Of a stretch of 64,000 bases of DNA, positions 51,996 through 61,771 are shown in pieces; position 1 is the stretch's first letter; each line of letters begins with the position of its first letter. Made by a program: the position numbers and the translations under genes. The DNA is from Ignavibacteria bacterium (GTDB taxonomy: Bacteria; Bacteroidota; Ignavibacteria; Ignavibacteriales; SURF-24): contig JAAXKN010000021.1 in assembly GCA_025612375.1 (NCBI GenBank), positions 1 to 64,000 of the forward strand, read 5' to 3'. Below the pieces are notes generated by a model. It saw nothing but the letters and a program-made list of their open reading frames with translations. It did no database searches and was not told the origin of the DNA.

Positions 51996-53336
51996 ATGCA
52001 GCTCTTAGAAAAAGTTAATAACAAATCCGCAGTTGTCGGTATTATAGGCCTTGGTTATGTGGGGCTACCATTAGGACTTGAATTTGCCCTTAAAGGATTC
52101 AAGGTAATAGGCTTTGATCTAGACCCCCGCAAACCAGAATTTCTTTCCCAAAAGAAATCTTACATTAAGCATATAAGTGAAGTGAAAATAGCCAAAGCAG
52201 TTGACAGCGGAAAATTCTCTGCAACAACGGATTTTTCTAGACTTCCGGAAGCTGATGCTATAATTATCTGCGTTCCTACTCCATTGGATGAACACCGCGA
52301 GCCTGATATGACTTATATTGTTAACTCGTCAAAAATGATCCAGCAGTATTTAAGGAAGGGTCAGTTTGTTTCTTTAGAATCGACTACCTATCCTGGCACA
52401 ACTGATGAAATTCTTCTCCCAATGTTCGAAGAGGCTCCAATAGTCCAGGGAAAGACTGACGCTAAGAAGTTAGTTGTTGGTGAGGATTTTTACTTAGCCT
52501 TCAGCCCTGAACGTGAAGACCCAAATAATCCCGATTACTCAACTGCCACAATACCTAAAGTTGTCGGTGGTACTACACCAAAGTGCCTTGAGATAGCAAA
52601 AGCGCTTTATGGAAATGTTATTGTAAAAGTAGTTCCGGTAAGCTCAACCGCTGCAGCTGAAGCAACAAAAATACTGGAAAATGTTTACCGTGCAATCAAC
52701 ATTGCCCTTGTAAATGAGCTTAAGATGGTATTTGACAGGATGGGTATTGACGTATGGGAGGTAATTGAGGCAGCAAAGACAAAGCCCTTCGGCTTCAACG
52801 CATTCTACCCTGGTCCTGGACTTGGTGGCCACTGTATCCCCATAGATCCATTCTATCTTACATGGAAAGCACGTGAATACGATATAAATACAAAATTCAT
52901 AGAACTGGCCGGAGAAGTAAATACATACCAGCCCTATTATGTAGTTGAAAGAACACGTGAAGCACTCGACTGCAAGCGCAAGCCATTAAATGGTGCAAAA
53001 GTCCTGATACTAGGGGCTGCATACAAGAAAGATATTGATGATATGAGGGAATCTCCTTCCCTTAAACTTATTGAAATATTCCGTGAAAAGGGAGCTGAGG
53101 TCAGTTATAATGATCCTTATGTACCAAAACTTCCTAAAACACGAAAATATGAATTCCAAATGGATTCAGTTGAGCTCACAGCTGAAAATCTGGGAAGCTT
53201 TGATGCCGTGGTCTTAAGCACAGATCATACAAATTATGATTATAAGTTCATTGCCGAGAATGCAAAAATTGTAGTAGACTCCCGTAATGCTTTTGCAAAG
53301 AACGGCGTTAAAAAAGAAAATATTTATAAAGCTTAA
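51996..53336 (+). CDS. wbpA: UDP-N-acetylglucosamine 6-dehydrogenase (WbpA-like)
   Basis: A 446-residue nucleotide-sugar dehydrogenase. The N-terminal NAD fold is VVGIIGLGYVGLPLGLEFALKG; the catalytic Cys lies in YPGPGLGGHCIPIDPFYLTWKA; ESTTYPGTTDEILLP and FSPEREDPNN are family signatures. It oxidises UDP-GlcNAc to UDP-GlcNAcA using two NAD+. It fits the first step of the WbpA-WbpB-WbpE-WbpD route in P. aeruginosa. The other members follow in this cluster. Confidence 0.93.
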   Translation: MQLLEKVNNKSAVVGIIGLGYVGLPLGLEFALKGFKVIGFDLDPRKPEFLSQKKSYIKHISEVKIAKAVDSGKFSATTDFSRLPEADAIIICVPTPLDEHREPDMTYIVNSSKMIQQYLRKGQFVSLESTTYPGTTDEILLPMFEEAPIVQGKTDAKKLVVGEDFYLAFSPEREDPNNPDYSTATIPKVVGGTTPKCLEIAKALYGNVIVKVVPVSSTAAAEATKILENVYRAINIALVNELKMVFDRMGIDVWEVIEAAKTKPFGFNAFYPGPGLGGHCIPIDPFYLTWKAREYDINTKFIELAGEVNTYQPYYVVERTREALDCKRKPLNGAKVLILGAAYKKDIDDMRESPSLKLIEIFREKGAEVSYNDPYVPKLPKTRKYEFQMDSVELTAENLGSFDAVVLSTDHTNYDYKFIAENAKIVVDSRNAFAKNGVKKENIYKA

Positions 53337-53392
53337 AAAAACAAATCGTGCTGAGGATAAAAGCTCAGCTGATTCTATGAGTGAGAGGAAAC

Positions 53393-53968
53393 ATGAATTA
53401 TTTTAAACATGAATCGGCATATGTAGATGAGCCTTCCGAAATAGGGGAAGGAACAAAAATATGGCACTTCTGCCATGTTCAAAAAAATACTAAAATCGGC
53501 AAAAATTGTGTGTTTGGTCAGAATGTTAATGTTGCAAACAATGTTACAATAGGAAATTTTTGTAAAATACAGAATAACGTATCCATATATGAAGGCGTAA
53601 CCCTGGAAGATTATGTGTTCTGTGGACCTTCTATGGTATTTACCAACATTCTGGATCCAAAATGCAAGTACCCACAGGTCGGAGCTGAATATTACGTACA
53701 TACATTAGTAAAGGAAGGTGCTTCAATTGGAGCTAATGCTACAATAGTATGTGGACATACAATAGGAAAACATGCTCTTATCGGAGCTGGTGCTGTTGTA
53801 ACAAAAGATGTCCCCAATTATGCTTTGATTATAGGCAATCCAGGGAAAGTAGTAGGATGGGTTAGTGAAGCGGGTAAAAAATTACAGTTCGATAAGGATG
53901 GATTTGCTTATTGTGAAAAATCCTGTAAAACCTACAAAATCGAAAATGGAAAAGTCCAAGAGATATAA
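53393..53968 (+). CDS. wbpD: WbpD/WlbB-like sugar N-acetyltransferase (copy 2)
   Basis: A 191-residue hexapeptide acetyltransferase nearly colinear with the gene at 50.3 kb: the same IWHF start, VANNVTIG, LEDYVFCGPSMVFTN, and the end WVSEAGKKL. It starts at the ATG 53393, with AGAGG about four bases upstream; a GTG four codons earlier overlaps that site. It lies next to wbpA and before gmd, wbpE and wbpB. The synonymous sites are much more AT-rich than in copy 1, suggesting a different origin or time in the genome. Confidence 0.92.
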   Translation: MNYFKHESAYVDEPSEIGEGTKIWHFCHVQKNTKIGKNCVFGQNVNVANNVTIGNFCKIQNNVSIYEGVTLEDYVFCGPSMVFTNILDPKCKYPQVGAEYYVHTLVKEGASIGANATIVCGHTIGKHALIGAGAVVTKDVPNYALIIGNPGKVVGWVSEAGKKLQFDKDGFAYCEKSCKTYKIENGKVQEI

Positions 53969-54033
53969 AATTGTATATTAAATTTCTAGAAGAGACTAAA
54001 ATAATTAAATCTAAATAATCTCCAAGTAATTAT

Positions 54034-55134
54034 ATGAAAAAAGCTCTCATCACCGGAATTACAGGCCAGGATGGTTCATATTTAACCGAAATTCTTTTGG
54101 AAAAAGGTTATGAAGTTCATGGAATAGTAAGAAGAAGCAGTTCAATTAATACTGGAAGGATTGATCATCTTTATAATAATCCGGAAATAAGAAATGAAAG
54201 ATTATTTCTTCATTATGGTGATGTAGTAGATACAAGTAATCTTAACAGGATTCTTGAAAAGATTTGTCCCAATGAAATTTATAATCTTGCGGCTCAGAGT
54301 CATGTTAAAGTCTCTTTTGAAGTCCCAGATTATACTGCTCAGGTTGACGCTCTCGGAACTCTTAGATTTCTTGATGCCATTAGGGAAGTTGGAATTGGAA
54401 GGGAAACTAAATTTTACCAGGCATCAACAAGCGAGCTCTTTGGTAAAGTACAGGAAGTCCCCCAAACTGAGAATACTCCATTTTATCCCCGTTCACCTTA
54501 TGGTGTAGCAAAACTTTACGGCTACTGGATAATTGTTAATTATCGTGAAGCCTATAATCTTTTTGCATGTAACGGAATTCTTTTTAATCACGAATCCCCT
54601 AGACGAGGCGAAACATTTGTTACACGCAAAATAACAATGGCAGCTGCAAAGATCGCGTTAGGACTGCAAGATAGGTTAGTTCTTGGTAACCTAAATTCCA
54701 AACGTGACTGGGGCTTTGCTCCTGAGTACTGTGAGGGAATGTGGAGAATTCTTCAGCATGAAATTCCAGAAGACTTTGTTCTTGCTACAGGTGAAACTCA
54801 CACAGTCCGTGAGTTTACAGAACTTACCTTCAAAGAGCTGGGAATTGAGTTAGAGTGGTGTGGCGAAGAAGAAAACGAAAAGGGTATAATTAGAAGATTT
54901 GATCCAACTTTCATCGCTTCCTTTCAAAATGAAAACTTTAGAACTGGACATTTGAAGCCGGGTTCTTGTGTTGTAGAGGTTTCTTCCTCATATTACCGCC
55001 CCACAGAAGTAGAACTGCTTATTGGCAATGCTTCAAAAGCAAAAGAAAGTCTCGGCTGGAGTCCTAAAACCAAATTTGAGGAGCTCGTAAATATTATGAT
55101 CAAATCAGATTTATATAAAAATATAAAAAATTAA
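54034..55134 (+). CDS. gmd: GDP-mannose 4,6-dehydratase (copy 2)
   Basis: A 366-residue extended SDR enzyme making GDP-4-keto-6-deoxymannose. Motifs are as in copy 1: [44 protein letters not shown] and [17 protein letters not shown]. The C-terminal 60 residues carry most of the differences (for example [20 protein letters not shown] against [21 protein letters not shown]). No second fcl is present in the window, so the fucose synthase at 38.6 kb would serve both, or this copy feeds another 6-deoxyhexose. Confidence 0.96.
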   Translation: MKKALITGITGQDGSYLTEILLEKGYEVHGIVRRSSSINTGRIDHLYNNPEIRNERLFLHYGDVVDTSNLNRILEKICPNEIYNLAAQSHVKVSFEVPDYTAQVDALGTLRFLDAIREVGIGRETKFYQASTSELFGKVQEVPQTENTPFYPRSPYGVAKLYGYWIIVNYREAYNLFACNGILFNHESPRRGETFVTRKITMAAAKIALGLQDRLVLGNLNSKRDWGFAPEYCEGMWRILQHEIPEDFVLATGETHTVREFTELTFKELGIELEWCGEEENEKGIIRRFDPTFIASFQNENFRTGHLKPGSCVVEVSSSYYRPTEVELLIGNASKAKESLGWSPKTKFEELVNIMIKSDLYKNIKN

Positions 55135-55145
55135 AATAGGTATAA

Positions 55146-56318
55146 ATGCTTATGCAAGTCCCATTATTAGATCTTAAGGCGCAATATAATGCATTAAAGC
55201 GGGAACTCGATTCTGCAATGCTTCGTGTTGCTGAATCACAGCACTTTATTCTCGGTCCTGAAGTTGACAACTTTGAAAAAGCCATGTGCGAATATATTGG
55301 ATGCAGATATGCATATGGCGTTTCTTCCGGAACAGATGCTCTCCTTCTTGCTCTTATGGCTCTCGAAATTAAAGCAGGTGATGAGGTGATTGTTCCAACA
55401 TATTCATTCTTTGCTACCGCCGGTGTAGTCGCTCGTCTTAGCGCAGTCCCCGTGTTTGTAGATTGCGATCCTGTTACCTTTAACATTGCCACTGAAAAAA
55501 TCGAGGAAAAGATCACCTCAAAGACAAAAGTAATTATACCTGTTCATCTGTACGGACAGAGTGCCGAAATGGAAAAAATAATGAAAATTGCTGACAGATA
55601 CGGATTAAAAGTGGTTGAAGACGGCGCTCAGGCAATTGGAGCTGAATATAAGGATGGCAGTAAAGTAGGTACAATCGGTCATATTGGCTGTTTCTCTTTC
55701 TTCCCAAGCAAAAACCTGGGTTGCTTTGGTGATGGAGGACTAGTAACAACAAATGATAATTTAATTGCTGAAAGGCTTCACATCATGCGCGTACATGGTG
55801 CGAAACCGAAGTATTATCACAAAGTAATAGGTGGAAATTTTAGAATAGATGCAATTCAAGCTGCCGTTCTAAATGTAAAATTACCATATCTTAATTTATG
55901 GTCCGCCAAAAGAAGACAGAACGCTGAGCTTTATACAAGATTATTTGTGAAATCAGGGCTCGCATCAGAAGAGGGCAAGATCTCTTTCGATAATTGCGAT
56001 AAAGTTCTGTTGCCAAGTCCGGTTTATAAGAATTCTTCATTAAAGAATTACCATATATATAATCAATATATTATAAGGGTTGAAAATCGTGATGGTCTTC
56101 AGGCATTCCTCAAAGAAAAAGGAATTGGTAATGAAGTTTATTATCCGGTACCGTTTCACCGCCAGGAGTGCTTCTCGAAACTAAACAATGAGGATTCTTT
56201 ATATCCAAACGCTAACTTTTCGGCTGAACATTCTCTTGCTCTGCCCATTTATCCGGAACTTTCTAATGAGCAAATTACATATGTTGTTGAAACAATAAAA
56301 GAATTTATACACTTATAA
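55146..56318 (+). CDS. wbpE: DegT/DnrJ/EryC1 aminotransferase (WbpE-like)
   Basis: A 390-residue PLP aminotransferase. It starts VPLLDLKAQYNALKRELDSA, shows YAYGVSSGTDALLLALMALEI, the PLP Asp/Gln region EDGAQAIGAEYKDG and the Schiff-base Lys in FSFFPSKNLGCFGDGG. WbpE transfers an amino group from glutamate to the 3-keto of UDP-2-acetamido-3-keto-glucuronate. It begins 11 bases after gmd and is followed by the WbpB-like oxidoreductase, which is the usual pairing. Assignment to WbpE rather than another sugar transaminase is by context. Confidence 0.88.
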   Translation: MLMQVPLLDLKAQYNALKRELDSAMLRVAESQHFILGPEVDNFEKAMCEYIGCRYAYGVSSGTDALLLALMALEIKAGDEVIVPTYSFFATAGVVARLSAVPVFVDCDPVTFNIATEKIEEKITSKTKVIIPVHLYGQSAEMEKIMKIADRYGLKVVEDGAQAIGAEYKDGSKVGTIGHIGCFSFFPSKNLGCFGDGGLVTTNDNLIAERLHIMRVHGAKPKYYHKVIGGNFRIDAIQAAVLNVKLPYLNLWSAKRRQNAELYTRLFVKSGLASEEGKISFDNCDKVLLPSPVYKNSSLKNYHIYNQYIIRVENRDGLQAFLKEKGIGNEVYYPVPFHRQECFSKLNNEDSLYPNANFSAEHSLALPIYPELSNEQITYVVETIKEFIHL

Positions 56319-56375
56319 AGCGGAATTTTATTCTGCTTTTCTTTAATAAACTTTCAAAATAATTTTTACAAAGCT

Positions 56376-57335
56376 ATGAAAAATTTTGCAATTACCGGTA
56401 TTGCCGGCTATATAGCTCCACGTCACCTTCAGGCAATTAAGGATACAGGGAATAAACTTATTGCCGCAGTTGATCCGCACGATTCAGTAGGTATACTTGA
56501 TAGATTCTTCCCAAATGTAAGTTTCTTCACTGAATTCGAAAGATTTGATCGTCATATTGAGAGACTTCGGAGAACAGACGGTGGAGAGGAAGTCAATTAT
56601 GTAAGTATCTGCTCTCCAAACAATCTACATGATGCGCATATTAGGTTTGCCCTTAGGGTTGGCGCAGATGCTATCTGTGAAAAACCTCTTGTCCTTAATC
56701 CCTGGAACTTGGATGCTCTTCAGGAACTGGAAAGTGAAAGTGGAAAACGAGTCTATAATATTCTTCAGCTTAGGGTTCATCCATCTCTGGCAGCATTAAA
56801 GAAAAAAACAGAATCCGAAGTTCAAAATTCGAAGAAACATGAAGTAGTTTTAACTTATATTACTTCACGCGGACCATGGTACAATTACTCATGGAAAGGT
56901 GATACAAGTAAATCTGGCGGTGTGGCCACAAATATTGGAGTTCATTTCTTTGACTTGTTGATTTGGTTATTTGGAAGTGTCGACAAAAATGAAGTATATA
57001 TAGCAGAGCCAAACAAAATGAGTGGTTTTCTGGAACTTAAGAATGCAAATGTCCGATGGTATTTATCGATTGATAGAAATGACCTTCCTGAAGAAGCTTT
57101 CAATAAAGGACGCAGCACACATAGATCTATAACGGTTGATGATAGTGAAATAGAATTTACAGAAGGCTTTACAGATCTTCATACACGCATTTATGAGGAA
57201 ATATTAAAAGGGAAGGGCTTTGGCATCGATGATGCACGGGCAGCTATTGAAACCGTTTATAATATAAGAAATGCCAAAGTACTAGAAGGCACAGAATATC
57301 TGCACCCTTATATACTAAATAAAAAAGAATACTAA
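56376..57335 (+). CDS. wbpB: Gfo/Idh/MocA oxidoreductase (WbpB/WlbA-like)
   Basis: A 319-residue NAD-dependent dehydrogenase. The N-terminal fold is ITGIAGYIAPRHLQAIKDTGN, typical of the WlbA/WbpB clade; the EKP motif is ICEKPLVLNPWNLDAL; the catalytic region GGVATNIGVHFFDLLIWLFGS follows. The enzyme oxidises UDP-GlcNAcA at C3 to the 3-keto sugar, the substrate of WbpE. Known WlbA enzymes recycle NAD+ with 2-oxoglutarate. It lies 57 bases after wbpE. Confidence 0.92.
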   Translation: MKNFAITGIAGYIAPRHLQAIKDTGNKLIAAVDPHDSVGILDRFFPNVSFFTEFERFDRHIERLRRTDGGEEVNYVSICSPNNLHDAHIRFALRVGADAICEKPLVLNPWNLDALQELESESGKRVYNILQLRVHPSLAALKKKTESEVQNSKKHEVVLTYITSRGPWYNYSWKGDTSKSGGVATNIGVHFFDLLIWLFGSVDKNEVYIAEPNKMSGFLELKNANVRWYLSIDRNDLPEEAFNKGRSTHRSITVDDSEIEFTEGFTDLHTRIYEEILKGKGFGIDDARAAIETVYNIRNAKVLEGTEYLHPYILNKKEY

Positions 57336-57416
57336 TTAATTCTACATCACGAATTATATAAACAGTTCTTAGTTTTAGTTAAATTTTCCAAAGGTATTTT
57401 AAAATAATTTTTTTAT

Positions 57417-58391
57417 ATGGAAAAAATATTAATTACAGGTGCTGCTGGGTTTATTGGCTCGCATCTTACTGAACGCTGTGTTGAATTGGGCTATTCTGTT
57501 AAGGTATTTGTCCGTTACAATTCAAAAAATAACTGGGGATGGTTAGAAGATTCAAAAGTAAAGAACGATATTGAAATTGTAGCAGGTGATATAAGAGATT
57601 ATGATTCAGTTTTTAATGCTATGCAGGGCTGTAAAACGGTTCTGCACCTGGCTGCTCTGATAGGAATTCCATACTCATATGTTTCTCCACTGGCATACAT
57701 CAAAACAAATATTGAAGGTACTTACAATGTACTTCAGGCTGGTAAAGTTTTGAATTATGAAAATGTCTTAGTGACATCCACAAGCGAGACCTATGGGACT
57801 GCTCAATATGTACCAATAGACGAAAAGCATCCTAGTGTGGGTCAATCGCCATATTCTGCTACAAAGATATCAGCAGATCAAATGGCAATAAGTTATTATA
57901 AATCTTTTAATCTTCCAGTTAAGATAGTCCGTCCTTTCAATACCTATGGTCCCCGCCAGTCTGCTCGTGCAATTATTCCAACAATAATAACTCAGATCTT
58001 AAGTGGTAAAACTCATTTGTCCTTAGGTAATTTGACTCCTACAAGAGATTTAACCTTTGTAAAAGATACAGCAAATGGGTTCCTGGAAATAATGAAAGTC
58101 AATGGATTGTATGGAGAAGCGACAAATATTGGTATGAAAAGTGAAATATCCGTTGGTGACTTGGTGCATATGATCGGGAAATTGATGCAGACAGATTTAC
58201 ATTATGAAATCGATAATCAGAGGGTCCGTCCCGCAAATAGTGAAGTAGAAAGACTATTCTGTGATAATTCAAAATTAGTCTCTAATACGAATTGGAAACC
58301 CGCTTATGATCTGGGAAGTGGTTTATTAGAAACCATTAATTGGCTAAAAGAGAATCTTCATTACTATAAAGCTGGAATTTATAATGTATAG
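57417..58391 (+). CDS. legB: NAD-dependent 4,6-dehydratase, LegB-like
   Basis: A 324-residue extended SDR protein: ILITGAAGFIGSHLTERCVELG, TSTSETYGTAQYVPIDEKHP, the active Tyr-Lys in YSATKISADQMAIS and NTYGPRQSARAIIPTIITQILSG are very close to LegB-type proteins, which convert UDP-GlcNAc to the 4-keto-6-deoxy sugar. It overlaps the next gene by eight bases. No NeuB/LegI or NeuC homologue is present, so the product is probably a 4-amino-6-deoxy hexose for the repeat unit, not a nonulosonic acid. Confidence 0.85.
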   Translation: MEKILITGAAGFIGSHLTERCVELGYSVKVFVRYNSKNNWGWLEDSKVKNDIEIVAGDIRDYDSVFNAMQGCKTVLHLAALIGIPYSYVSPLAYIKTNIEGTYNVLQAGKVLNYENVLVTSTSETYGTAQYVPIDEKHPSVGQSPYSATKISADQMAISYYKSFNLPVKIVRPFNTYGPRQSARAIIPTIITQILSGKTHLSLGNLTPTRDLTFVKDTANGFLEIMKVNGLYGEATNIGMKSEISVGDLVHMIGKLMQTDLHYEIDNQRVRPANSEVERLFCDNSKLVSNTNWKPAYDLGSGLLETINWLKENLHYYKAGIYNV

Positions 58392-59526
58392 TGAAACAAT
58401 AAAATTTATCAAATCGTTATATCCAAATCAAAATCCTGTACCTCTCCATGCTCCTGTATTTTTAGGTAAGGAAAAAGAATATTTGAATGAATGTATCGAT
58501 ACAACATTTGTATCATATGTTGGCAAATTCGTTACAAAATTTGAAGAAATGACGGCTCAGTATACGGGAGCTAAATATGCAGTCGCAGTTGTAAATGGAA
58601 CTGCGGCTTTGCAGATCGCCCTTCAGGTAGCAGGCATAGGAGACGGTGACGAGGTAATTACACAGCCGCTTACATTCGTAGCAACGGCAAATGCTATTTC
58701 CCATACCGGCGCAAAACCTGTATTTGTTGATGTTGATATGGAAACTATGGGGCTTTCCCCAGAAAAATTATCGGAATTCTTAAAACAGAATGGCGAAATT
58801 AAACAAGACTATTGCTTGAATAAAGTTACTGGAAGAAAAATTAAAGCAATTGTCCCAATGCATACTTTTGGCTTTCCATGCAGGATTGAGGAAATTGTTG
58901 AGATTGCAGACAATTACCATATTGCCGTGATTGAAGATGCAGCGGAATCTCTGGGCTCCTTCTATAAGGGAAAACATACAGGAACATTCGGACTTGCTGG
59001 AATCCTAAGCTATAATGGTAATAAAACAGTAACTACAGGCGGTGGTGGAATGATTATAACTGATAATGAGGAACTTGCAAGAAAAGCTAAGCATCTTACT
59101 ACTACTGGAAAAATTCCTCACAGGTGGGAGTATAAGCACGATATTATTGCTTATAATTATCGCATGACGAACCTTAATGCCGCTATTGGTGTTGCCCAGA
59201 TGGAATATTTTGACAGGATATTAAAATCTAAAAAAGAAACAACAAATCTTTATAGAGAGTACTTCTGTAATACCGATATCAAGTTCTTTACTGCCCCTAA
59301 AGATACAGTTGCCAATTATTGGTTGAACGTAATTCAGCTAAAGGATAAAGCTGATAGAAATGACTTCCTTGAATACTCCAATTCTAATGGGGTGATGACT
59401 AGGCCAATCTGGTGTTTAATGGATAATCTTAAAATGTATACAAATTGTATGAAGGGTAATTTAGACAATTCAAGATGGTTAGAAGATCGGGTTATAAACA
59501 TTCCAAGTGGATATAGAAAAATATAA
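58384..59526 (+). CDS. legC: LegC-family sugar aminotransferase
   Basis: A 380-residue PLP enzyme of the DegT family. LHAPVFLGKEKEYLNECIDTTFVSYVGKF and VVNGTAALQIALQVAGIGDGDEV are LegC-type; the Schiff-base Lys lies in LSYNGNKTVTTGGGGMIITD, and EDAAESLGSFYKGKHTGTFG precedes it. It aminates C4 of the 4-keto sugar made by the LegB-like enzyme. Translation is coupled to legB by an eight-base overlap. A gap of about 190 bases follows, with no gene visible. Confidence 0.85.
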   Translation: MYSETIKFIKSLYPNQNPVPLHAPVFLGKEKEYLNECIDTTFVSYVGKFVTKFEEMTAQYTGAKYAVAVVNGTAALQIALQVAGIGDGDEVITQPLTFVATANAISHTGAKPVFVDVDMETMGLSPEKLSEFLKQNGEIKQDYCLNKVTGRKIKAIVPMHTFGFPCRIEEIVEIADNYHIAVIEDAAESLGSFYKGKHTGTFGLAGILSYNGNKTVTTGGGGMIITDNEELARKAKHLTTTGKIPHRWEYKHDIIAYNYRMTNLNAAIGVAQMEYFDRILKSKKETTNLYREYFCNTDIKFFTAPKDTVANYWLNVIQLKDKADRNDFLEYSNSNGVMTRPIWCLMDNLKMYTNCMKGNLDNSRWLEDRVINIPSGYRKI

Positions 59527-59716
59527 ACCATATATTAGCTTAGAGAAGAATTCATTGGAATTTCTTCGAATAAAAGTATCTTATTGCGGTAATATTGAAC
59601 ATTATTATGGCCATCTCACAACTGCCACTTAACAATCAATATAGACAAAATTTAATTTTGTTTCTGGCTTAATTCCTTTCCTCAAATAAAATGATTCAAT
59701 TCAAGGTTTGATAAAT

Positions 59717-60259
59717 ATGTTAAAGAAATATTGCAAGTATTTGCGCTATTTACTGCCATATTATTTTCAGAAAAGATTTGAGATTAACTCATTGATCCCA
59801 GGTACATTAAGTAAAAAAACACAGAAGAATCTTTCAATTGAGGATGAGGTGACTTTCGGAGGAAATGTACTGTTGTTTAGTACTGCTAACATTACAATAG
59901 GTTGCAATACAATGATCGCTTATGGAGTGGTTATTCATACATCAACCCATGATTATAATTGTCATCCAATGTGGACAAAACATATCATGCGACCAGTAAA
60001 AATAGGCAAATATGTATGGATAGGGACAGGAGCAATTATTTTGCCAGGAGTCATTATAAAGGATCATGCAGTTATTGCTGCGGGAAGTGTAGTAAATGCG
60101 AATGTGCCTGAGGGGGCTATAGTAGCAGGAAATCCAGCGAGAATTGTTAAATATCGTGATCCCAGTATCTATAAAAATAAACTACCAATAATTGAAAATA
60201 GATCAGAAGCCGAAATAATTAACGATACTTATCTATCTAACAATTGTAAACTCCGTTAG
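59717..60259 (+). CDS. LacA/NodL-type sugar O-acetyltransferase
   Basis: A 180-residue hexapeptide acyltransferase. The start is taken at the ATG 59717 (AAGG ten bases upstream); a TTG three codons earlier touches that site. The motif VVIHTSTHDYNCHPMWT holds the catalytic His of the maltose/galactoside O-acetyltransferase group; VWIGTGAIILPGVIIKDHAVIAAGSVV and VAGNPARIVKYRDPS follow. It may O-acetylate the glycan or N-acetylate the amino sugar made by LegC. Confidence 0.85.
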   Translation: MLKKYCKYLRYLLPYYFQKRFEINSLIPGTLSKKTQKNLSIEDEVTFGGNVLLFSTANITIGCNTMIAYGVVIHTSTHDYNCHPMWTKHIMRPVKIGKYVWIGTGAIILPGVIIKDHAVIAAGSVVNANVPEGAIVAGNPARIVKYRDPSIYKNKLPIIENRSEAEIINDTYLSNNCKLR

Positions 60260-60313
60260 TTAAAATAATTATTAAATGATTGATAATTTAAAGTCAACAA
60301 ACAAAAATAATTC

Positions 60314-61765
60314 GTGAAAGATATTTTAAAAAGTTCGACTTATGTGGGTCTTACTGAAGCACTGCTGATAATAGTAACTATTATCAAAAATAAATTTATT
60401 GCTATCCATATTGGACCTGAAGGATTTGGAGCTGTAAATTTGCTGGCTTCTTTTTTTAGTATTGCAACAGTCTTTAGTACTACTTGGCTTACAACCGGCT
60501 TAGTAAAGTACATAAGTGAGTATAACTCAGACGACAATAAGAAGTACTTAGCTGAAATCTATAATTTTGCATTAGTATTCACTTTTGCTATTTCATTCAT
60601 TATTGTTGTTTTGATATTTATATTTTCTGATTATGTAAGAAATAATTTTTTGAGTCCTGAAATACTTTATAATTATTTCTTCCTTTATAATATTTCGTTT
60701 ATTGCAACAAGTTTGAACTCCACCTTTTCGTCTGCATTGCAAGGATTTATTATAATTAAAAAGGCTGTGTATCTAAGAGTAGTTAATGCAATTATTAGCC
60801 TAGTACTGGTAATTGCATTAATCCTCCTTTATGATACATTAGGATATTTTATAAGCATTTTGATTAGTGCTTTTGTAAGTGTGATACTTTATAAATTAGA
60901 ATTAGATAAACTTATAAAAATGAGGGTTTCTGTCCCGAATCTAAAAAGTCCTGCTAATAAAAAATTATTTAAATATGGTGGAGTGAGTATATTTACAGGG
61001 TTTCTGAACTTTATATGCCAATATGCACAGCGTTTAATTATTATTTCTTATGCTAACCTTTCGACATTGGGATTATATAGTGCTGTTAATTCCTTAGTTA
61101 CTTACATAGGATTAGCAAACAAAGGGGCAACATATTATTATCTGCCCAAAATGTCTCAAACTCTACCCCTCGCTGAAAGAAATGCTTTATTGAATGATTT
61201 TATTAAATTTAGCTTATATTCTACTTTCCCATTTGTGATAATTAGCATCTTGTTCGGGCAAGAATTTCTTCTAGTGCTTTACAGTAAAAAATTTGTTTCT
61301 GTAAGCGGAGTATTCGGTTATTTTGTATTTGCCCAATATTTAATAGTTTTGCTTACTTGTTTTCAATCTATTCTTATTGGTCAAGCCTATTTAAAACCTC
61401 TTATATTTACAAGTTTAGTAACACAATTATTATGGATATTACTCCCTTATTTATTGTATAAGAGAATAGGATTGACTTCGCTTGCTATAGGATTCATATT
61501 ATCAAGCACTTTTGAAATAGTCTTTTCTGCTATATATCTTAAAATTAAAATTGGCTTAATAACTAGTCGGAAAAATATTGTTATTTTTATTTCTTCAGTG
61601 ATTATCAGTTTGGCTACAATTAAAATGATATATTTATCTTTCGGAATTAAAATGATGATTTTGATTATTATTTCGTTATTTGCATTTTATAGTTTACCAC
61701 GGGAGGATAGGATAAAAATTAAAGGAATTGTCTTAAGAAATAAATACAATTTTAGTAAGGTTTAA
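60314..61765 (+). CDS. wzx: Polysaccharide flippase (Wzx-like)
   Basis: A 483-residue integral membrane protein with about 12-14 hydrophobic segments, of the MATE/MurJ/PST flippase superfamily. The N-terminal LKSSTYVGLTEALLIIVTIIKNKFIAIHIGPEGFGAVNL is typical of O-antigen flippases (the cytoplasmic IG-x-x-GFG motif). It carries lipid-linked repeat units across the inner membrane. The start is GTG at 60314. Position before the Wzy-like gene supports the role. Confidence 0.88.
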   Translation: MKDILKSSTYVGLTEALLIIVTIIKNKFIAIHIGPEGFGAVNLLASFFSIATVFSTTWLTTGLVKYISEYNSDDNKKYLAEIYNFALVFTFAISFIIVVLIFIFSDYVRNNFLSPEILYNYFFLYNISFIATSLNSTFSSALQGFIIIKKAVYLRVVNAIISLVLVIALILLYDTLGYFISILISAFVSVILYKLELDKLIKMRVSVPNLKSPANKKLFKYGGVSIFTGFLNFICQYAQRLIIISYANLSTLGLYSAVNSLVTYIGLANKGATYYYLPKMSQTLPLAERNALLNDFIKFSLYSTFPFVIISILFGQEFLLVLYSKKFVSVSGVFGYFVFAQYLIVLLTCFQSILIGQAYLKPLIFTSLVTQLLWILLPYLLYKRIGLTSLAIGFILSSTFEIVFSAIYLKIKIGLITSRKNIVIFISSVIISLATIKMIYLSFGIKMMILIIISLFAFYSLPREDRIKIKGIVLRNKYNFSKV

Positions 61766-61771
61766 AAAATT

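Noticed and set aside
57417-59526. Legionaminic or sialic acid synthesis locus
   Set aside because: LegB and LegC homologues are present, but no NeuB/LegI, NeuC/LegG or NeuA/LegF is seen in the window. The genes fit synthesis of an amino 6-deoxyhexose equally well.
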